Shown: positions 46,828 to 60,855 of the stretch, in pieces | Position numbering within the stretch: position 1 is the stretch's first letter | Layout of the letters: the number at the start of each line of letters is the position of its first letter | NCBI GenBank assembly: GCA_034620365.1 | Contig: JAQGEQ010000175.1 | Location: forward strand, 2,108,001 to 2,172,000 | Source of the DNA: Pegea sp. RAD2-039 | Taxonomy: Eukaryota > Chordata > Thaliacea > Salpida > Salpidae | Length of the DNA stretch: 64,000 bases | Reading direction: 5' to 3' | Made by a program: the position numbers and the translations under genes | The notes under the pieces: model-generated | What the model was told of the DNA's origin: nothing | Databases searched by the model: none | The model's input: the letters and a program-made list of their open reading frames with translations, nothing else

Positions 46828-49800
46828 AAGAAATACTTTGGTTGTTACTGGAGAAATGTAAAAAGTTACAACTACCTACAAATATAAAGTAGTTAAAAAA
46901 ACCTAAAATTTAAAAGCTGTTTTTAGTTCTACAAATAAGTTTTCAAATAAAGTTTGAAATATCATTACTTTAAATTTGTTAATTCTATCAAACATGAGAC
47001 AATATATAAAATAAAACATTATAAAGACTAACTTCAGGAAACAAGTTAATAAAATCCAAAAGGAACAACCATATAAAACAAACAAAACACTATAATAGAG
47101 AAAAATAAAAAAATTATAGCCTTAAAATAATAACCATAATAAAAAAAACTTATCACTGCTTATAATCAAAATTACTTAATACTAAAAAAATACTAGATTT
47201 CAATGAGTTTTTATGTTAAGCAAAGGTAAAACAACAAAAAATTCATAATGAAATTTATTTCATAACTATTAAATAAAAACATACTCTTCTAGACCTTAAA
47301 TCAACATCAAACTACATTTTTATATCTTAGTTAAATAAGAAAAAATACTTTATATGAAAGTTTTAGATAAAAGTAGTCTTATATGAAACTTGATAAACCA
47401 TAAAATGTAAAAAAAAATAAGGATGTACTTTAAAACATTTTAGAAGTATTATTTTTAAATATTAATTTATCAAGATTATTATCAATTTATAAACAATATA
47501 ATATATTATGATAAGACTTAAATTATGCTATAAGTTAATTGGTATAATGTATAAAAAGTAAAGCAGTAAGAATTTTTATAAACTAAATTTAATCAAATTT
47601 GGTATTATACAAATTGATGATAGAAATTATTAAAAGGAGAAAATAATATAACTTTAATATAACTGGTACTGTTGAAATTACTGGCAATAAACAATAAAAA
47701 CTAATAAAGATAAACAAATTTGCTAAAAAGGTAAAGTTATAAACTAACGACAATATGGTTAAACCAATACTGTAACTAAAGTTTATAACAGATATAATGA
47801 CAAAAATGGTCAATTATAAAATGACATAGCAATTTTAAAATTTTTTACCTACAGCTGTCTTTTATCAAAGTATTTATCGTCTTTTTTACAAAAAATAAAA
47901 CTTTATTGTAAAATACCATAACTATTGTAAAATGGTACAATCACAAAATTAAAGAAAGAATAAGTTCGATCAATAATAAAAAAACTCTTGACTCTAGTAC
48001 CAACCCATAGTCTATAAGAAATTTGCTTTAAAACTTTCCTTTTTCTCTGCCTGTTTATATGTGTGAAAAAAACCTTTTCATTATAGTTTTTATCTAACAG
48101 CAGTAATGCATAAGTAAAGGATACAAATCAGCTTTAATAAATACAAAAATATTTAAAGCTACAAAAAGACATATAAAAACTTGTCTGACAAACCAATGTC
48201 TACATGTAACTAATTAAAGTTGTTCAGAAGTCTTTTATTTTTAATAATTCGACTCGAACAGTTCACATTAGTGACAAGTAGCAGGTACTCAAAATTACTT
48301 ACAGTTAGGGCATACTATTTTCACGTAATATTAAAAAAATATTTTAGATTGTTTAATAATAAAATTCAGAAATATACATTCAATTTAAGGGCAAAAACAT
48401 CAAACCAATAATACGATTTTATTATTTTATCAAGGCCTGAAGCTATTAGATAAATTAACTTAGAATCTTGTATGGCAAAAAACTCATCGACAAGTATGAA
48501 AATATCAAACATTTTCTGTTAAAAATTAATTTACATTAGAGCATCAAATGCTAGAATAATGTGACTGTCCATTTTTTCTTTATAGTCATATCGTTCTTAT
48601 ATCATTTATTATCTGCGTAATAAGAAAATTTATAAAACAAAAAAAATTTCAATAAATAAATCAAACTAGAACTTTCAATGAAAACTATTGTACCTATATG
48701 AAACTAAAATCCCATCTCTAATCAGTTTATGTGGAATGATATCACATCAACCAGAAGCTAAAATTGGTCAGAATAAATCTTAAATGCTTTAAATAGGCTT
48801 TAAGATCAAGATTTTAGACACCATCTTTGAAATTACTTAAAATCTTATTCTTGGACTTTCTGACTTTTCCATTTTCTCTCACTTTTGTAGCTTAGCTTTC
48901 AGCTTTATACTAAATTTATAGAAATTCGTACAAAAGGTCAAATACCGATTTGTATAGATGACTAGCAACTGTTATTGAGCGTGATGAACAAAATAAATCA
49001 AGCTGAAATATAAAGCAGATAAAAAATTGATTAACTTTTAAAATAGTTCTTCGAGTTGTGAATTTTGGTTTACAAATTTGATCTTTTAAAAGCTATTTCA
49101 ACCAAAAAGGGTATTTTGCTTGAAAAGTTACCCATTGAGTTTTTTATTGATTTCATATTTTTCTTAAGTGATTTTGACTTATTATTTTTTCCTTATCATT
49201 TATTTAAGTAATTTTACGGCTTCAAGAGTTCTTAGAGCATGATCAAAAGCTCAATTCATGTTTGTAGGAAAGAATAAATATTTGATGTAATAACAACTAT
49301 TATAAAAGAAATGACTCAAGCTAAGATAAACATTGATAATTAAAGTTGATAAAAAGTGTTATTTTAGATTTCTTTAGTTAATTTTTGTTTAAAGCATTTA
49401 CGCCTCAAATCTGATGGAAAATGATTAGAGCTTCAAAAGAGATAAAGTACTCTGCAAGTAGACTATCTCGAATAAATGGTTAAACGATAAATGTAGTTCA
49501 ATTAAGTATCAATTGATCGAAATGTTTTTACAGTATCATTTGGTAATTGAATTTATTCATTATTTTTAATCCTGATAGTTTTAACTCCTTGTATGTATGT
49601 ACAGCAGATGTTGATAACTGCAAAGAAAGTTTTAACTGAAGTTCAGAACGAGGTATATATTTTAAGAAAAAAATATTTTTGTAGATTTTGCCACGTTTAC
49701 TGGAAAACCTCAACTTTCACTTTTCTATCAAGAGCTCACCAATGTGGTTTAACTACTTTCGAAATATAAAAATGAATGATTATAGATCAACTTTCAATCC

Positions 49801-51336
49801 CAATGGTTTTAACAAATGACAAAGATTTGCCAAAGCGTTATCAGTGTGCTAAAAATATAATTTCGTTGCTAGCTGTGTTAACTTTTTTTCAATATTTAGT
49901 GCAAAACTTTGGAAACAAATCAACAACATTAGCAAACATTTCAAACAAGTCAGCATCAAATCAACTTTTACAGATCTTTTTGAAAAACTCAATCGTCTTG
50001 TGAAAGATTAATTCTTGTGAAATTAAATGAATGTAGTATCTACTAAACAAATATAAACTGATACATCTAAAATACTGATACTTTTCTAGTTTTTATTTAT
50101 AAATGTAACTTTAACTTCTTCTAATTAGCCTAAAAATAGCTTTTAAGTAAAGATTAAATAGTCAACAATAGATTAAGAAAATGTTAAACAATTTGTTTAT
50201 GAGTTGAAGATTGTTGGAAGATTTTTCAGAGTATTGATTATTCTCATTGATTTAAGTCAAGCTCTCAAAAACTGAATCAGATTTTAGTTTTGTAACTACT
50301 TAGGGAGCCAAAATTCTCTCCTGAACAAAAATCAATAAAAACGACCAAACTGTAAATCTATGTGAGACTACAGAATAACCAAGCTCATAAAAATCTAATA
50401 TTGCATTTAAATTGCATCAAATAGATCTTATAATTAAATTATTATGTAACATTCATTGTAGGATATTCGTGTCAAGATCCTTACTGTGAAAATAGTGCCA
50501 ATAAAGTTTTACTTCGACTTATCGATCAGTCGTTGACAGTTTTGGAATGAAAATATTCAGTTTAAATCGTAGGAAAAATGATTATTAAATTTCAAACTGA
50601 TGAAAAATCGTTGAAACGTAAAAATAATACACAAAAATATCTTATTTAACCTTCAACAATATTATATAATTTACATCTTGAAAAAATGTAATTTATGAGT
50701 CCTGTTTCGTCAAAAGGTTGAACATATTATCTATTCTTTATTGTATCTCCCTAATAAATTTTGATGTTGGTTTGTAGGAAAATCATTTTCCAAATTTTGT
50801 TATCTTCACTTTCACCCTGAGCTGAATAAATCTGATGTTTCTAGTATATTGCAGGTCAACAGCTTGATTTAAACATCAAATGTAAACTCTACATCTTTGA
50901 GCTATCGATTTTTAGTAACACTTTTATTATCACTTATACAAATAAGAGGTCAAACACGAAAAAATTCTTTAAAAAAGTTCGATTAGAATTTATGCTTTTT
51001 AAAACATTTTCTGAGTTTAAACTTTTTTTGAAATAAAAGAAAAAAGAAGAACATATCTAAACATCTGCACTTTTCTTAAAAAAAGTTTTACTTGAAATAT
51101 GAGCAAATTTTGGTTAAAACAAATCAAAGAGATATAACACAACAATTATAACTTTTTAATTGTACTTTGAATAACTTACAAACTAAATTATCATTTCTAA
51201 ATAGAAAATTCAAACAATAATAACAACAATTTTGACTAAAGTGTATTTAAAAGACTGAAATCCAATGCAAGTAGTTATGATAGTAGTAAATGAAATGTAC
51301 AAAAAGAAAACTAAAGATAAACACTTACAAAACTAT
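46828..51336. other. FAF1 upstream region and gene-poor DNA
   Basis: FAF1 starts at 46827, so its promoter should lie just right of it. No other exon, RNA gene or transposon recognised. A 75-codon frame at 49776-50003 shows no domain. Confidence 0.45.
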
Positions 51337-51455
51337 AAATTAAAAGTTTTGCGTCTTCTAGAAGTGTTATTATAAACCAGACTAACAAGGTCCTTTACTC
51401 GGGTTTTTAAGGACTTTTCTTCAAACATTTCGCCTACGCCACACAGATTGACGAT
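51337..51455 (-). mobile_element. truncated copy of the tRNA-derived SINE
   Basis: Matches the head-proximal body of the SINE at 22668-23055 in the same orientation, sharing CTAGAAGTGTT, CTACTCGG/TTACTCGG and GGACTTTTC. The tRNA-like head is reduced to TGTGTGGCGTAGGCG, so both the middle of the head and the 3' half of the element are missing. Confidence 0.65.
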
Positions 51456-54400
51456 ATCATGTTGTCAGACTAATTTTGAATAATTGTTTGTAATTTCTTA
51501 TAATTTGCATTTTATTTATTAATAAAATAAGGAAATAATTAACTGAAGCAGCTTGAGTGGAAGATTTCATTAAATAGATAAGAAATGAAATGAATATCAT
51601 GTTGTTGTTTTTTATCAAAATTCATCAATAAGAGTATCTTATCATTCTGTTATTGTAAAACTTGTTTATCGAAAAAGAAAAAAATCTGCTTTGTAATAAT
51701 TTGTTAAACCCATTAAAATTTTCAATGTGTTTGTATTTAATAATTATACACCCAAGTATTTTTTTCAGACTGAACTGTGTAAAATTTGATAAGTTACGGT
51801 ACATAAAGAGCTTTTCCTGAATTTAACATTATTACCCAGTTTGATCTAAAGTAAGAAACAAATAATTAATAGAAGTTAGACGTTATTGTAAACAATGATA
51901 GTTTCAGTAAATAAACCAGAAACATTTTGATAAAAGGTTCATTTAAACTGTGAGTAAATTAAAATATTATGAAACATAAATTATTCTCAATTTTGATGAA
52001 AGCCGCAAGCAGGTTTAAATTAACAAATATTTAACTGAATACAAGTTTAGAACAGAGAAAGAGTGTATGCAAGGAAGTAAAATCATTTAAATGAACTTTT
52101 ATATACATATCAAGATAATTTTGACTAAATTGTCACGTTTTGGTAAAATTATTCTATTCAAATAAAGTTTGATTTTTTAAAGCAAGTTGCTTTCAAGATT
52201 TTTCAAATAAATTTGTTGACTAGATTGAAAGTATTTTTCCAATATTTCTGTTTTTAAGTTCAAAGTGATTATTTAAAAAAGCTTACATTTTGAAAATATT
52301 CACATAATATCGGTGAGTTCCATCTAGAAAATTATCTCAGTAAAAGAAAAAAGAAAATAGTTTTCAAAATAGAAGCTGTCACACAGTGAAATCTTCACAT
52401 AAGAATTATAAGTTTAAGTTCAACAAAAGCATATAATTTGTAAAAAGTATGCCGTTGGGGTCAACTTTTTTAGTTCGCTCATGGTGAAAAAAATCAATTT
52501 TATCAAACTAAGCTCACCTTTTTGCTGTAGAAAAACTGTATAAAAGTTTTAGCCGCTGATAAGCTTTAGCCAAATTATTCTTTTGAGTTATACATACAGT
52601 ACTTTATTATTTTGATCAAAGTGTTAGTCGTCACATTAGTTTGTGCTTTTAGCTTATAATTATTTTTACCTAAAAAATTTCGACTGTTGATAATTTCAAA
52701 TAATTCATGGTTGAGATATATATAAACGAGAAGACACAAAAATCAATTGCTTATACTTTAACATTACTGACATTTGCAGCACTTAACAATTAGTTTTTTC
52801 TTATAGTCAATGCTTGTATCCTGGAAGGAAATTATTAGATTACCTTTATAAAGAAAATGCTTCATATTGCATAATCTATTTGAGTTACTAATTATAGTTT
52901 TCTATTTCTTATTGGATTAGATCATTAAGATGAACTACTGTTAATTTGAAAAAGCTTCTCTGGTAGGCAAATTTCTTAGTCGTCTGACATTACTTTATAT
53001 CTAATGAGTTTGAAATAATCACAGCTCATGGTGGCTGCTTTTTATTATTAATCAATTAGTTTTCTATTGTTTTTCGTGATTTAGATATTTAGAGTTTAAC
53101 TATAAATATTTCAAGTTCTATTAAATCTATTATTCATTCTATTAGAAAGTGTTGTTTCATATTGATCAAATTGTTATAAGTGCTTAATATTTTATTGTTG
53201 CTTAGTAAAGTCTAAACTTTTAGAAGTCAAACGATTAGAATGCAAAGGTTTGAACTTTTTGCTGAGATTATTTTTCACTTATTTTTCATTATTGAAAAAA
53301 TATCAAATTTAATGATGCAGAATCCTTATGAATAAAGTCAATGAGGAAGATACTAGTTGTAAGATAGTACAATTGGTATACTAATAAAAGATTGATGAGA
53401 ATAACCAGGAACATTTTTATTTAATTAAGTATAATTTTACATGCTATTGTAAAAATATACTTTTAAGAGTAGTACGCTTATACAAAATAATACTTTAATT
53501 TTTGCAATCTAAGCTTTAATATTTAATTTAGCATATTTAGTTTGTGTTATTTGATATCACTTATCGTTATTTTCAACATTCTTTTTTTACGAGAAGTTAC
53601 TACTAATTGCTGTAGAAATATTTTAGTTGTTGAAAATCATAAACTAAATTTTAATTATTAAGTTGTCTTTTTGTTCTTTTCTAGCGTTTTTTAAAGTCAA
53701 TTATTAAAACAGAAATAATAGAATCAATAGAAAAGTGTCTTGTTAATTATTTAATCGTCAAATCATTTTAGATGTAATATACAAACTCACTAAAACCAAT
53801 ACACAACCATAAACTACTTTTTGATTTTCTTTATCTTATATTATAAGCTATCGTAGCAGGATAAAGTATTTAGGAAAATTAGGCCATCAAAAAAGTTTGA
53901 AAATAAATCAAACTTCACATACATATTTTTGTGTCCAGACTCAATTTGATGTTCACGGTAAACATGAAAAGAAAAATCAATAAGTTGCTAAATGAGAAAG
54001 GTTTTTGAATTTAGGCGAATTGCATCCGTATTTAAATGTGCAAAGCCGTCATGTTGAAAGTATTTAGTTTACAATTGAAGCTGAACAGCTTGAGTATTTT
54101 TATTCAAATGAGATTTTGTTTAATCTCAAGTCTCGATAACAGGATTCAAAGAAAATAGAAATTTTGAAATAATCTTTGTGTATTGCTCATGAAAAATCCG
54201 GTTTATTATTTATTTTAAACCATTTTTATGCTAATGTTCATGAAGGTAATGCAGCATTTACAAAGTATCAATTTTGTGGAAACTAATTTACTAAAGTTGG
54301 TAAATTAAAGCTTTATTTGTACTACTTTTGCTATTTCATTGTCTGCTTTTAAGCAAGATTTAAGCCTCTTTAATTTTAGTAAGCTGTAAGCTTTTATATT

Positions 54401-54470
54401 ACTTAAAAGTTGTTTTTACTTGCAGTTAAAATATAGCTCACTTTAACGTCCTATATTTCTTTATGATATT
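51456..54470. other. gene-poor AT-rich DNA upstream of the RGS gene
   Basis: Nothing recognised. Confidence 0.5.
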
Positions 54471-55701
54471 ATGCCCGGACAAGACATTAAAAGTATCAAC
54501 TATTTTTATGATCAAAAAAACAAAGGTCCAAAGAAAAACCTCAATATCTTCACAACATTTCGAAGCTTTAACAAAAAACATCAAAGCAACAACGAACAGG
54601 TTTTAGATTAAAAAAAATAATCAAAAAGATGATGATAAAGATAAAATTTCAGCAGATTATTCAAGAAGAGTTTTTGAGATCAAAATCACAAGAAAAAGAT
54701 AATCCAGGTATTGGGAAAGTTGTGTCCTATATCTTCAAAAGAACAAATTCAATGACTTCAGCTAATCGTCGGCGATCAAAAGGGTATCTAAGAACAACTT
54801 GTTTTGCATTTCTTAAATTATTTTCAACTGTGTACCTAAAACTTGTATGTCATGAAACTAATTTGTTTTTATGATGACAGAAAAATGGTTTCGAAACTTT
54901 CTTGGCATCGAAATATACGACTGAGTAATGATGCTCCAAAAACATTCGTTAAAAACTTTTCTTTGAACGATGTACTAGAATCTGCAGGTATTTTTTACTA
55001 TTCTATCGCTATAAATAGAAGTTAAAGTTTTACTAATGCGAAATTGTGTTTTTTCAGTTCATTTACATCTATTTCAGTTGTTTCTTAAGTCAGAATACAG
55101 CGATGAAAATTTGGATTTTATCACAGCAGTCAAAGAATATCGACTGAATCCAACCAGAGAAAAGTCAAAAGGAATATTTGAAACATTTATACAAACTAAC
55201 TCACTAAAAGAGGTATAAAGTTAAAGATTTAAGATAATATATGTTATTTAAAAAAGTTAAATAATCATTCAAACTTGTAATAATATTTGGTCAGCTTGAA
55301 TGTCAATCAATCATCTTTTGATTAAATTGTAATGTTCCACAAACAGCTCGAATTTAACAAATTTAATTAAAAAAATTAACGGATTGTGAAAAAAAGAGAT
55401 TTGAAACATTTTTCTAAATCTTTCTGACAATAGTAATTTCTGCGCTAATAATTTTTACTTTTAAAGAATGGAAATTTACTATTTATATCGTAATTTATTT
55501 GAAGATAATCATTATACAACTTATATTTACGTCATCATATTACTTTTGAAGATCAATATTGGATTTGGAGTTCGTAAAAAAGTTGAAGAAGCTGTCTCAA
55601 AAGCAGAAGCAAAACTTTTTGATGAAGCTTATGAATGTATATTTAAACTACTAGAGTCAGATTCGTTTGTTCGTTTCAAAGTGTTTACAAATAATCAATA
55701 A
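54471..55701 (+). CDS. small RGS-domain protein (G-alpha GTPase activator)
   Basis: RGS proteins speed GTP hydrolysis by G-alpha subunits at the plasma membrane. Exons 54471-54599, 54653-54783, 54881-54987, 55058-55212, 55552-55701; in phase, 223 residues. The RGS domain covers about residues 105-220. It begins FSLNDVLESAG, followed by FLKSEYSDENLDFITAVKEY, the INIGFGVRKKVEEAV helix and FDEAYECIFKLLESDSFVRF, the C-terminal signature. The N-terminal 100 residues are basic with no second domain, so it resembles R4-type small RGS proteins (RGS4/5/8/16 in vertebrates); no single ortholog can be chosen. Exon 2 contains a 54-base stretch (54710-54763) that begins GT, ends AG and is open in frame, so it could be a retained or alternative intron. 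The exon 1 to exon 2 join is the least certain part. Confidence 0.85.
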
Positions 55702-57734
55702 TTCTACTTTAAAGTACTTTTATCAAGTTGGTTGAAGTCATTAATTGTTGTAAACATAAAATTAATTAAACATTTGCGATTAAAAATGCATCTTGCATCT
55801 TGTATATTTCATATTGAATTTTGTTTTTTTTCATTATTAGTTTTAATTTATAGTTTTTTTTATCGCTTTTGCATTTCTATAAGTATTCCAAACGAAAATG
55901 TGAATAATTCTGTTAATCATCTTCATTATTTAATCAAATAATATATTTTTAATCTTAAAAAGTGTCCGCAAAGGTTTAAATTTATTTAATATAAGTGAAA
56001 GGGTTTTTAGTTTCAAAAAATGTTTACAATTAAACAAAATATTACATTATCAATTTTTCATATAAAAACTGTAACTTACTTTTCATCATCTGTTATTGAT
56101 GTTTCATTTAGAGATTTTTGTAATTCGTTTAGTTCTCATTTTCGATGTTGAAGTCTTTTAAAGATTACATTTAGAAGATACGCATTAGAATCGAATTCTT
56201 TCAAGAATCATTTTACATTCTTTCTTAATATCTTTTTAGAAACTATTTAACCAAAAGATAACTTTCATTAAAAAATTGTTTCTTTAATGAAATAGTTCAC
56301 TGCAAAATCTTAAACAGCTTATATCCATTAAGGATTTTATCGTTTGTTTTTAAAAGTTTATTGATTGATTTTAAGACGTTTCCATAAATATTTTAAACCT
56401 GGTGCTAAAATCAAGTAAATGTCCGCATTGTAAACGTAACAAGATATTTCATCAGTAATAAGAGAAATGATATGATGTCGGTTAAACTTTTAGTTTGCAT
56501 CAATAAATTACAAGTTTAGAAGTGGTACCATAAAGAAGTTGTTTTACAATTTGTTACAAAATAATAATTTCATATAATACAATAGTATTAAACATCTATT
56601 AGTGACCTTTATTTATTTTCAGCCTTTATAAAGTTTAGAATAAATTGTTCAATCTGAAATTCTATCACTGTCTTATTAAGTTATTCTAAGTTGACACAAA
56701 CAGTTTTTAATATTTATATTTTCAATCTCTTTCTATATCCTATAAAGGAGTAGGTAGCTAAAACTGAAACCTATGTTTCGTTAGGTGAATTATAAAAATA
56801 TTTTTTGTGTCTCTAATTTTCAATTTATATAAGACTTATGTTTTAAGCTATAAATAAAATAGAAGTATTTCTATTTACTGAAAATTAACTACTTAAAAAC
56901 TGAATAGTTTGAAATGTTTCGTAAATCTTGCATTTATCTAAACGCCTCAAGAAAACCTTAAACTTCCTAAAAATCAAAAAAAATAGTTAAACTACGAGTT
57001 CTTGTAATTAGAGTAAAATTGTTACAAATTTAGTAAATAAAGTAAAATTTGAAAATCAGCTCAGTTGGCAAAAAAATTTATTTTAGCTCACAATAATTTT
57101 GACAAATCACAATTTTATGTAAGGTTAATCAATATGGTTGTATAAGATTCGATGCTGACACCAGGCAGGCATTGATTAATAAAACTATTTTTTAATCTAC
57201 TATCTTTTGTTGAAATTTCGGTTTAAGCAAATTAAATTCATCAAATATTGAATAAATATATTGTTTTCTCTGATAAAACTTTAATTTCTTTAAAAAAAAT
57301 GCTAAAAATTTAATGGTTATATTTAGCTCATTTAATTATATTTTGAAAGTATTACTAAATTTTATGACTCAAATATCTCTTTTATTATATCAATAAATTT
57401 ATAATATTACAATATTTTATAATATTATAGTGATAATAATAAATATTTTAATTTCTAACGAATTAGAAAATAATAATATTTTTGTATAATTTTGTTTTGT
57501 ATTCTAACTATTCTATATTTATATATCTTATCTACATACTTTTTATAAGTATAAATTTCACGAAATAAATACTAGGAAATTAGTTAGCAAACTTTAATAA
57601 ATTTCTTCAGCTAAGAGAATGATATAAAAATTAAGTTGTTTAATTCTGAAAGTTTTTAGCAAGTAACTATTATATAGTATTTAATGATACCCTACAAAAC
57701 AAGCTCATTATTGTTTTACAAAAATTGAAAAATC
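55702..57734. other. RGS 3' flank and intergenic DNA
   Basis: Very AT-rich. A 69-codon frame at 55732-55941 is hydrophobic but has no recognisable family. Confidence 0.5.
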
Positions 57735-58940
57735 AACAGTTTTATCTTAAAGTGGATTGAAGATTACTTATCAGGTAGAATCCAACAAACTCGTATTGAA
57801 AGATCTTTATCTACTTCTAGTCAAGTCATCAGTGATGTTACTCAGGGTTCCATTCTGAGTCCTTCCCTCTTTTTAACTTTTATTGAAGACCTTATCAAAA
57901 GACTAGTAGCAGTAAATTACGTCAGTGTGTTTGTGTATGCTGATGACATCAAGCTGCTATCTTGCAATCCCTCGAAACTTTAAACTGCACTACACACTGT
58001 AGAAAACTGGTCTATGAACTGGCAGCTCAGAATACAGCCCACAAAGTCCAAACTTATAACTTTTTCTCGTAAACCAGCTGTAAATTCCTTAAACCAATAC
58101 TCCATCAATAGATTTGTTATTCAACGAATATCTTCGGTCCTAGACCTTGTCATTATCCTATCATCTGACTCATAATTATGTTTCCAAAATCTTTGCAAAA
58201 TCAATCAACATTGTCTACATTATTATAAAGACCTTTAATTCTAATGATCCATACTTCTTTACAATTTTTGAAAATTGTACGTACGTCCAATTCTTGAATA
58301 CAATGTGCATGGATGCTATATCAAGTTGGTGATATAAAAAAATCGAATCTATTCAGGCAAGATTTACGAGATTAGTATGCAGAAAGCTTAATATTAAATA
58401 GTAAAAAAAATCTTCTTAGCTTATGTTTAGACACTTTATATATTCAACGGATTAAATACGACTTAATTCTTATTTTTTAAATTATCCACAATTTAGTTGA
58501 CCTTCAGTTTGATGATTTCTTTCCAGTTAGTGCTTCCCTCAAGTTATATCAACTCAGACGACACACATTGCCTTTTAATAAGTCCATATCACCTGGTATG
58601 TTAATCAGAGCATTTTTTACATTCTGCACAATTAGTACTTGGAACCAGCTGCCATCAGACATTGTCATGTCGGAGTCGCTCGTGTTGTTCAAGAGGAAGT
58701 TGAAACGTTATAATATTGTCATTTTTAAACTGTGATTATCTTCTCTTTTTTATAATATTAACATTCCATGTAATTATTCACTGTTATATGCTCTGAGAAC
58801 TTTTAAAATGTCATGTGCTACATCTTTTGGTTTCTATATTTCTAACTTAATAGATATTGTTTGTGAGAATGTTTGTTAGCGGAAGGTGCTCTCTGGGCAC
58901 CCCCTTCGTATTTATTGAAGTAAATAAATTGTATTGTGTT
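57735..58940 (+). mobile_element. LINE (CR1/L2/jockey-like), reverse transcriptase half
   Basis: Longer copy of the family at 21380-22249. It opens in the RT palm (KWIEDYLSGRIQQTRIER), keeps the GSILSPSLFL block and the catalytic VFVYADDIKLL box, then runs with frameshifts through LYVRPILEYN and ISTWNQLPSDIVMSESLVLF to the 3' end near ATTGAAGTAAATAAATTG. 5'-truncated and disabled. Confidence 0.88.
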
Positions 58941-59490
58941 AAATAAAATTTATTGTCAAGAAATTTTAAGGAAACATACAATAACATTTTACGATTTTTT
59001 ATAACCTAAAGTTGAATCAGTATAAAGAATTTAAAGTAAAATATTTAAGAATATTTAAGATTAAATTACTGATTTTTAATGTTTTTCAAACTTTCATCAA
59101 ATCTAGATATTACTTTAGAAAACAATTATGTGATTTCTTGAACTTTAGTTTACTGAAAACTTTTCTGAATATTTAATAGCTGAAAGTTTTTTGGGCTTTA
59201 TTTTAAATAATATATGTACAAACACAAAACTGTAAAGCATTTAGAAAATAGAAAAGTTGAATATTAATCTGCTATTCAAAAAATGAAAAAACTATTCAAA
59301 AAGGTGTGAATATTACTATATTACTGTAATGTGTTGAACATATATTAACTATATATAAATATAATCTGCCAGTACGATAATACCATGATTGATATATAAA
59401 TGTTAACAAAATATTTGTTAGCTTCACCACCAGCATAAAGTACAATTCTTTTGAGTAAAGAATACAAAGTACATAGCTCATCAAACTTCT
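58941..59490. other. MFSD5 3' flank
   Basis: AT-rich. A 62-codon minus-strand frame (59296-59484) just after the MFSD5 stop has no family resemblance. Confidence 0.5.
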
Positions 59491-60855
59491 TTAACTTTCA
59501 CCAGTAATTCGAACTGTAGTTTTGTCTTCAGAATTTTTCAATCGTAGTGTAATCAAAAGAGACATAATAAGTGCTACAAAGCATCCAAAAAATATATGCC
59601 GAGTTCCAGAAGCATTGGTACTTGAATGCAGAAAAAGCAGGCCACAAAAAGCAAGAATGTTTACAGGGATTTTAAACCACATATTCATGACACGATTTAG
59701 ACTTCCTAATTGAGTCTCGCGTAGTAGCTGAGACATCGTTGGAAAATAGAATCCAGAAGTTAACTGAAACAGCAGAAAAGAAAGAAAAGAGAAAGTTGGG
59801 AATTCATTTTCTGGAGATGTAGATAAAGCACAAGTAAGAACAGCTACAGAAGCGAGTGAAATGGTAAGAAGCAAGAAATTTCGAGGTTTTTGAAAAAGTC
59901 TAATCAAGTGTTCATGTAAAAAGTAGCCAATCAAGTTAGTAGTCATAAATGAAGAGAAGACTAAACCTAAAGGTGGTTCATGGTGGTCTAAAACAGGTGT
60001 CCATAAAAATACAAACATGCAGATGACACTTTCAAACAAAGCTTTGATAATGCAGATGTTCATGTACTGAGGATTTTCTCCAATCGTTTTCATACCTTTA
60101 AAGTAGCTCTTGATATTTATTCTACCTTGTTCTTTACGCTCATCAGTGTTTATATCTTTAACTGAGTTTATTCCCAGAACGTTTCCACTTCCACTCGGAA
60201 ATAAAGGTATTGTTAAAAGAATTAAAGGAATTGAGATCAAAGAAGGTGTAATTGCTCCAAAGCCAAGAAATTCAGTTAAGAAATAAGCAATTGCACCAGC
60301 AGATATAGCAACAAAGCTACTAAGTTTGGATGCTTTTGATTGAGTTTGTGTTATCCATTCAGTTGGAAAGTCATAATGCACAACATGGGTTTTAATATAC
60401 CAGTTTTCTTGAGATGTAAACATTAGTGAAGTTGCTGCTCCACATAAAATTCTTCCAATAATCAAAACGTTATAGTTAGAAGAAGCTTTGAGAGTACATG
60501 AAAGAGCATATAAGATTGTAGAAAACTTAAAAACATGCTCGTCTTTGTAGATAGTCACAACATAACCAGCAATTATATCAAAAAATAATGAAAACACAAG
60601 CCCACATACATAAATTATAACAACTTGCTCTTCAAGAAATCCGTATAGAGAGTAGAGCTTGTATAGATAAGGGGCATTTAACCAATCAGCAAATGTTACA
60701 AGACTTGTGAAAAGAAGATAAGAGTTTTGGAAAGTTACAAACTGTGGGTTTGTGTTTGGTCTCTTTTTCTTAAATATAAAAATTGAAAACACTTGTAATA
60801 GAATAACAATAATCGAAAGAATTAAAAGTGAGAGAGTGACAACTTTGAAAAGCAT
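59491..60855 (-). CDS. MFSD5: MFSD5, molybdate-anion transporter
   Basis: Intronless gene of 454 residues, against about 450 in human. Major facilitator superfamily protein with about twelve hydrophobic segments, implicated in molybdate uptake. The conserved block DWLNAPYLYKLYSLYGFLEE after TM2 is diagnostic, with further matches at IYVCGL, GRILCGAATSLMFTSQENWY, HDFPTEWI, LFESVICMFVFLWTPVLD and GLVFSSFMTTNLIG. The N terminus is a hydrophobic first helix (LSLLILSIIVILLQVF), so the first ATG fits. The tail is short and polar. It is divergent to FRMD8, 2.7 kb away. Assignment is secure. Confidence 0.95.
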   Translation of the reverse strand: MLFKVVTLSLLILSIIVILLQVFSIFIFKKKRPNTNPQFVTFQNSYLLFTSLVTFADWLNAPYLYKLYSLYGFLEEQVVIIYVCGLVFSLFFDIIAGYVVTIYKDEHVFKFSTILYALSCTLKASSNYNVLIIGRILCGAATSLMFTSQENWYIKTHVVHYDFPTEWITQTQSKASKLSSFVAISAGAIAYFLTEFLGFGAITPSLISIPLILLTIPLFPSGSGNVLGINSVKDINTDERKEQGRINIKSYFKGMKTIGENPQYMNICIIKALFESVICMFVFLWTPVLDHHEPPLGLVFSSFMTTNLIGYFLHEHLIRLFQKPRNFLLLTISLASVAVLTCALSTSPENEFPTFSFLSFLLFQLTSGFYFPTMSQLLRETQLGSLNRVMNMWFKIPVNILAFCGLLFLHSSTNASGTRHIFFGCFVALIMSLLITLRLKNSEDKTTVRITGES

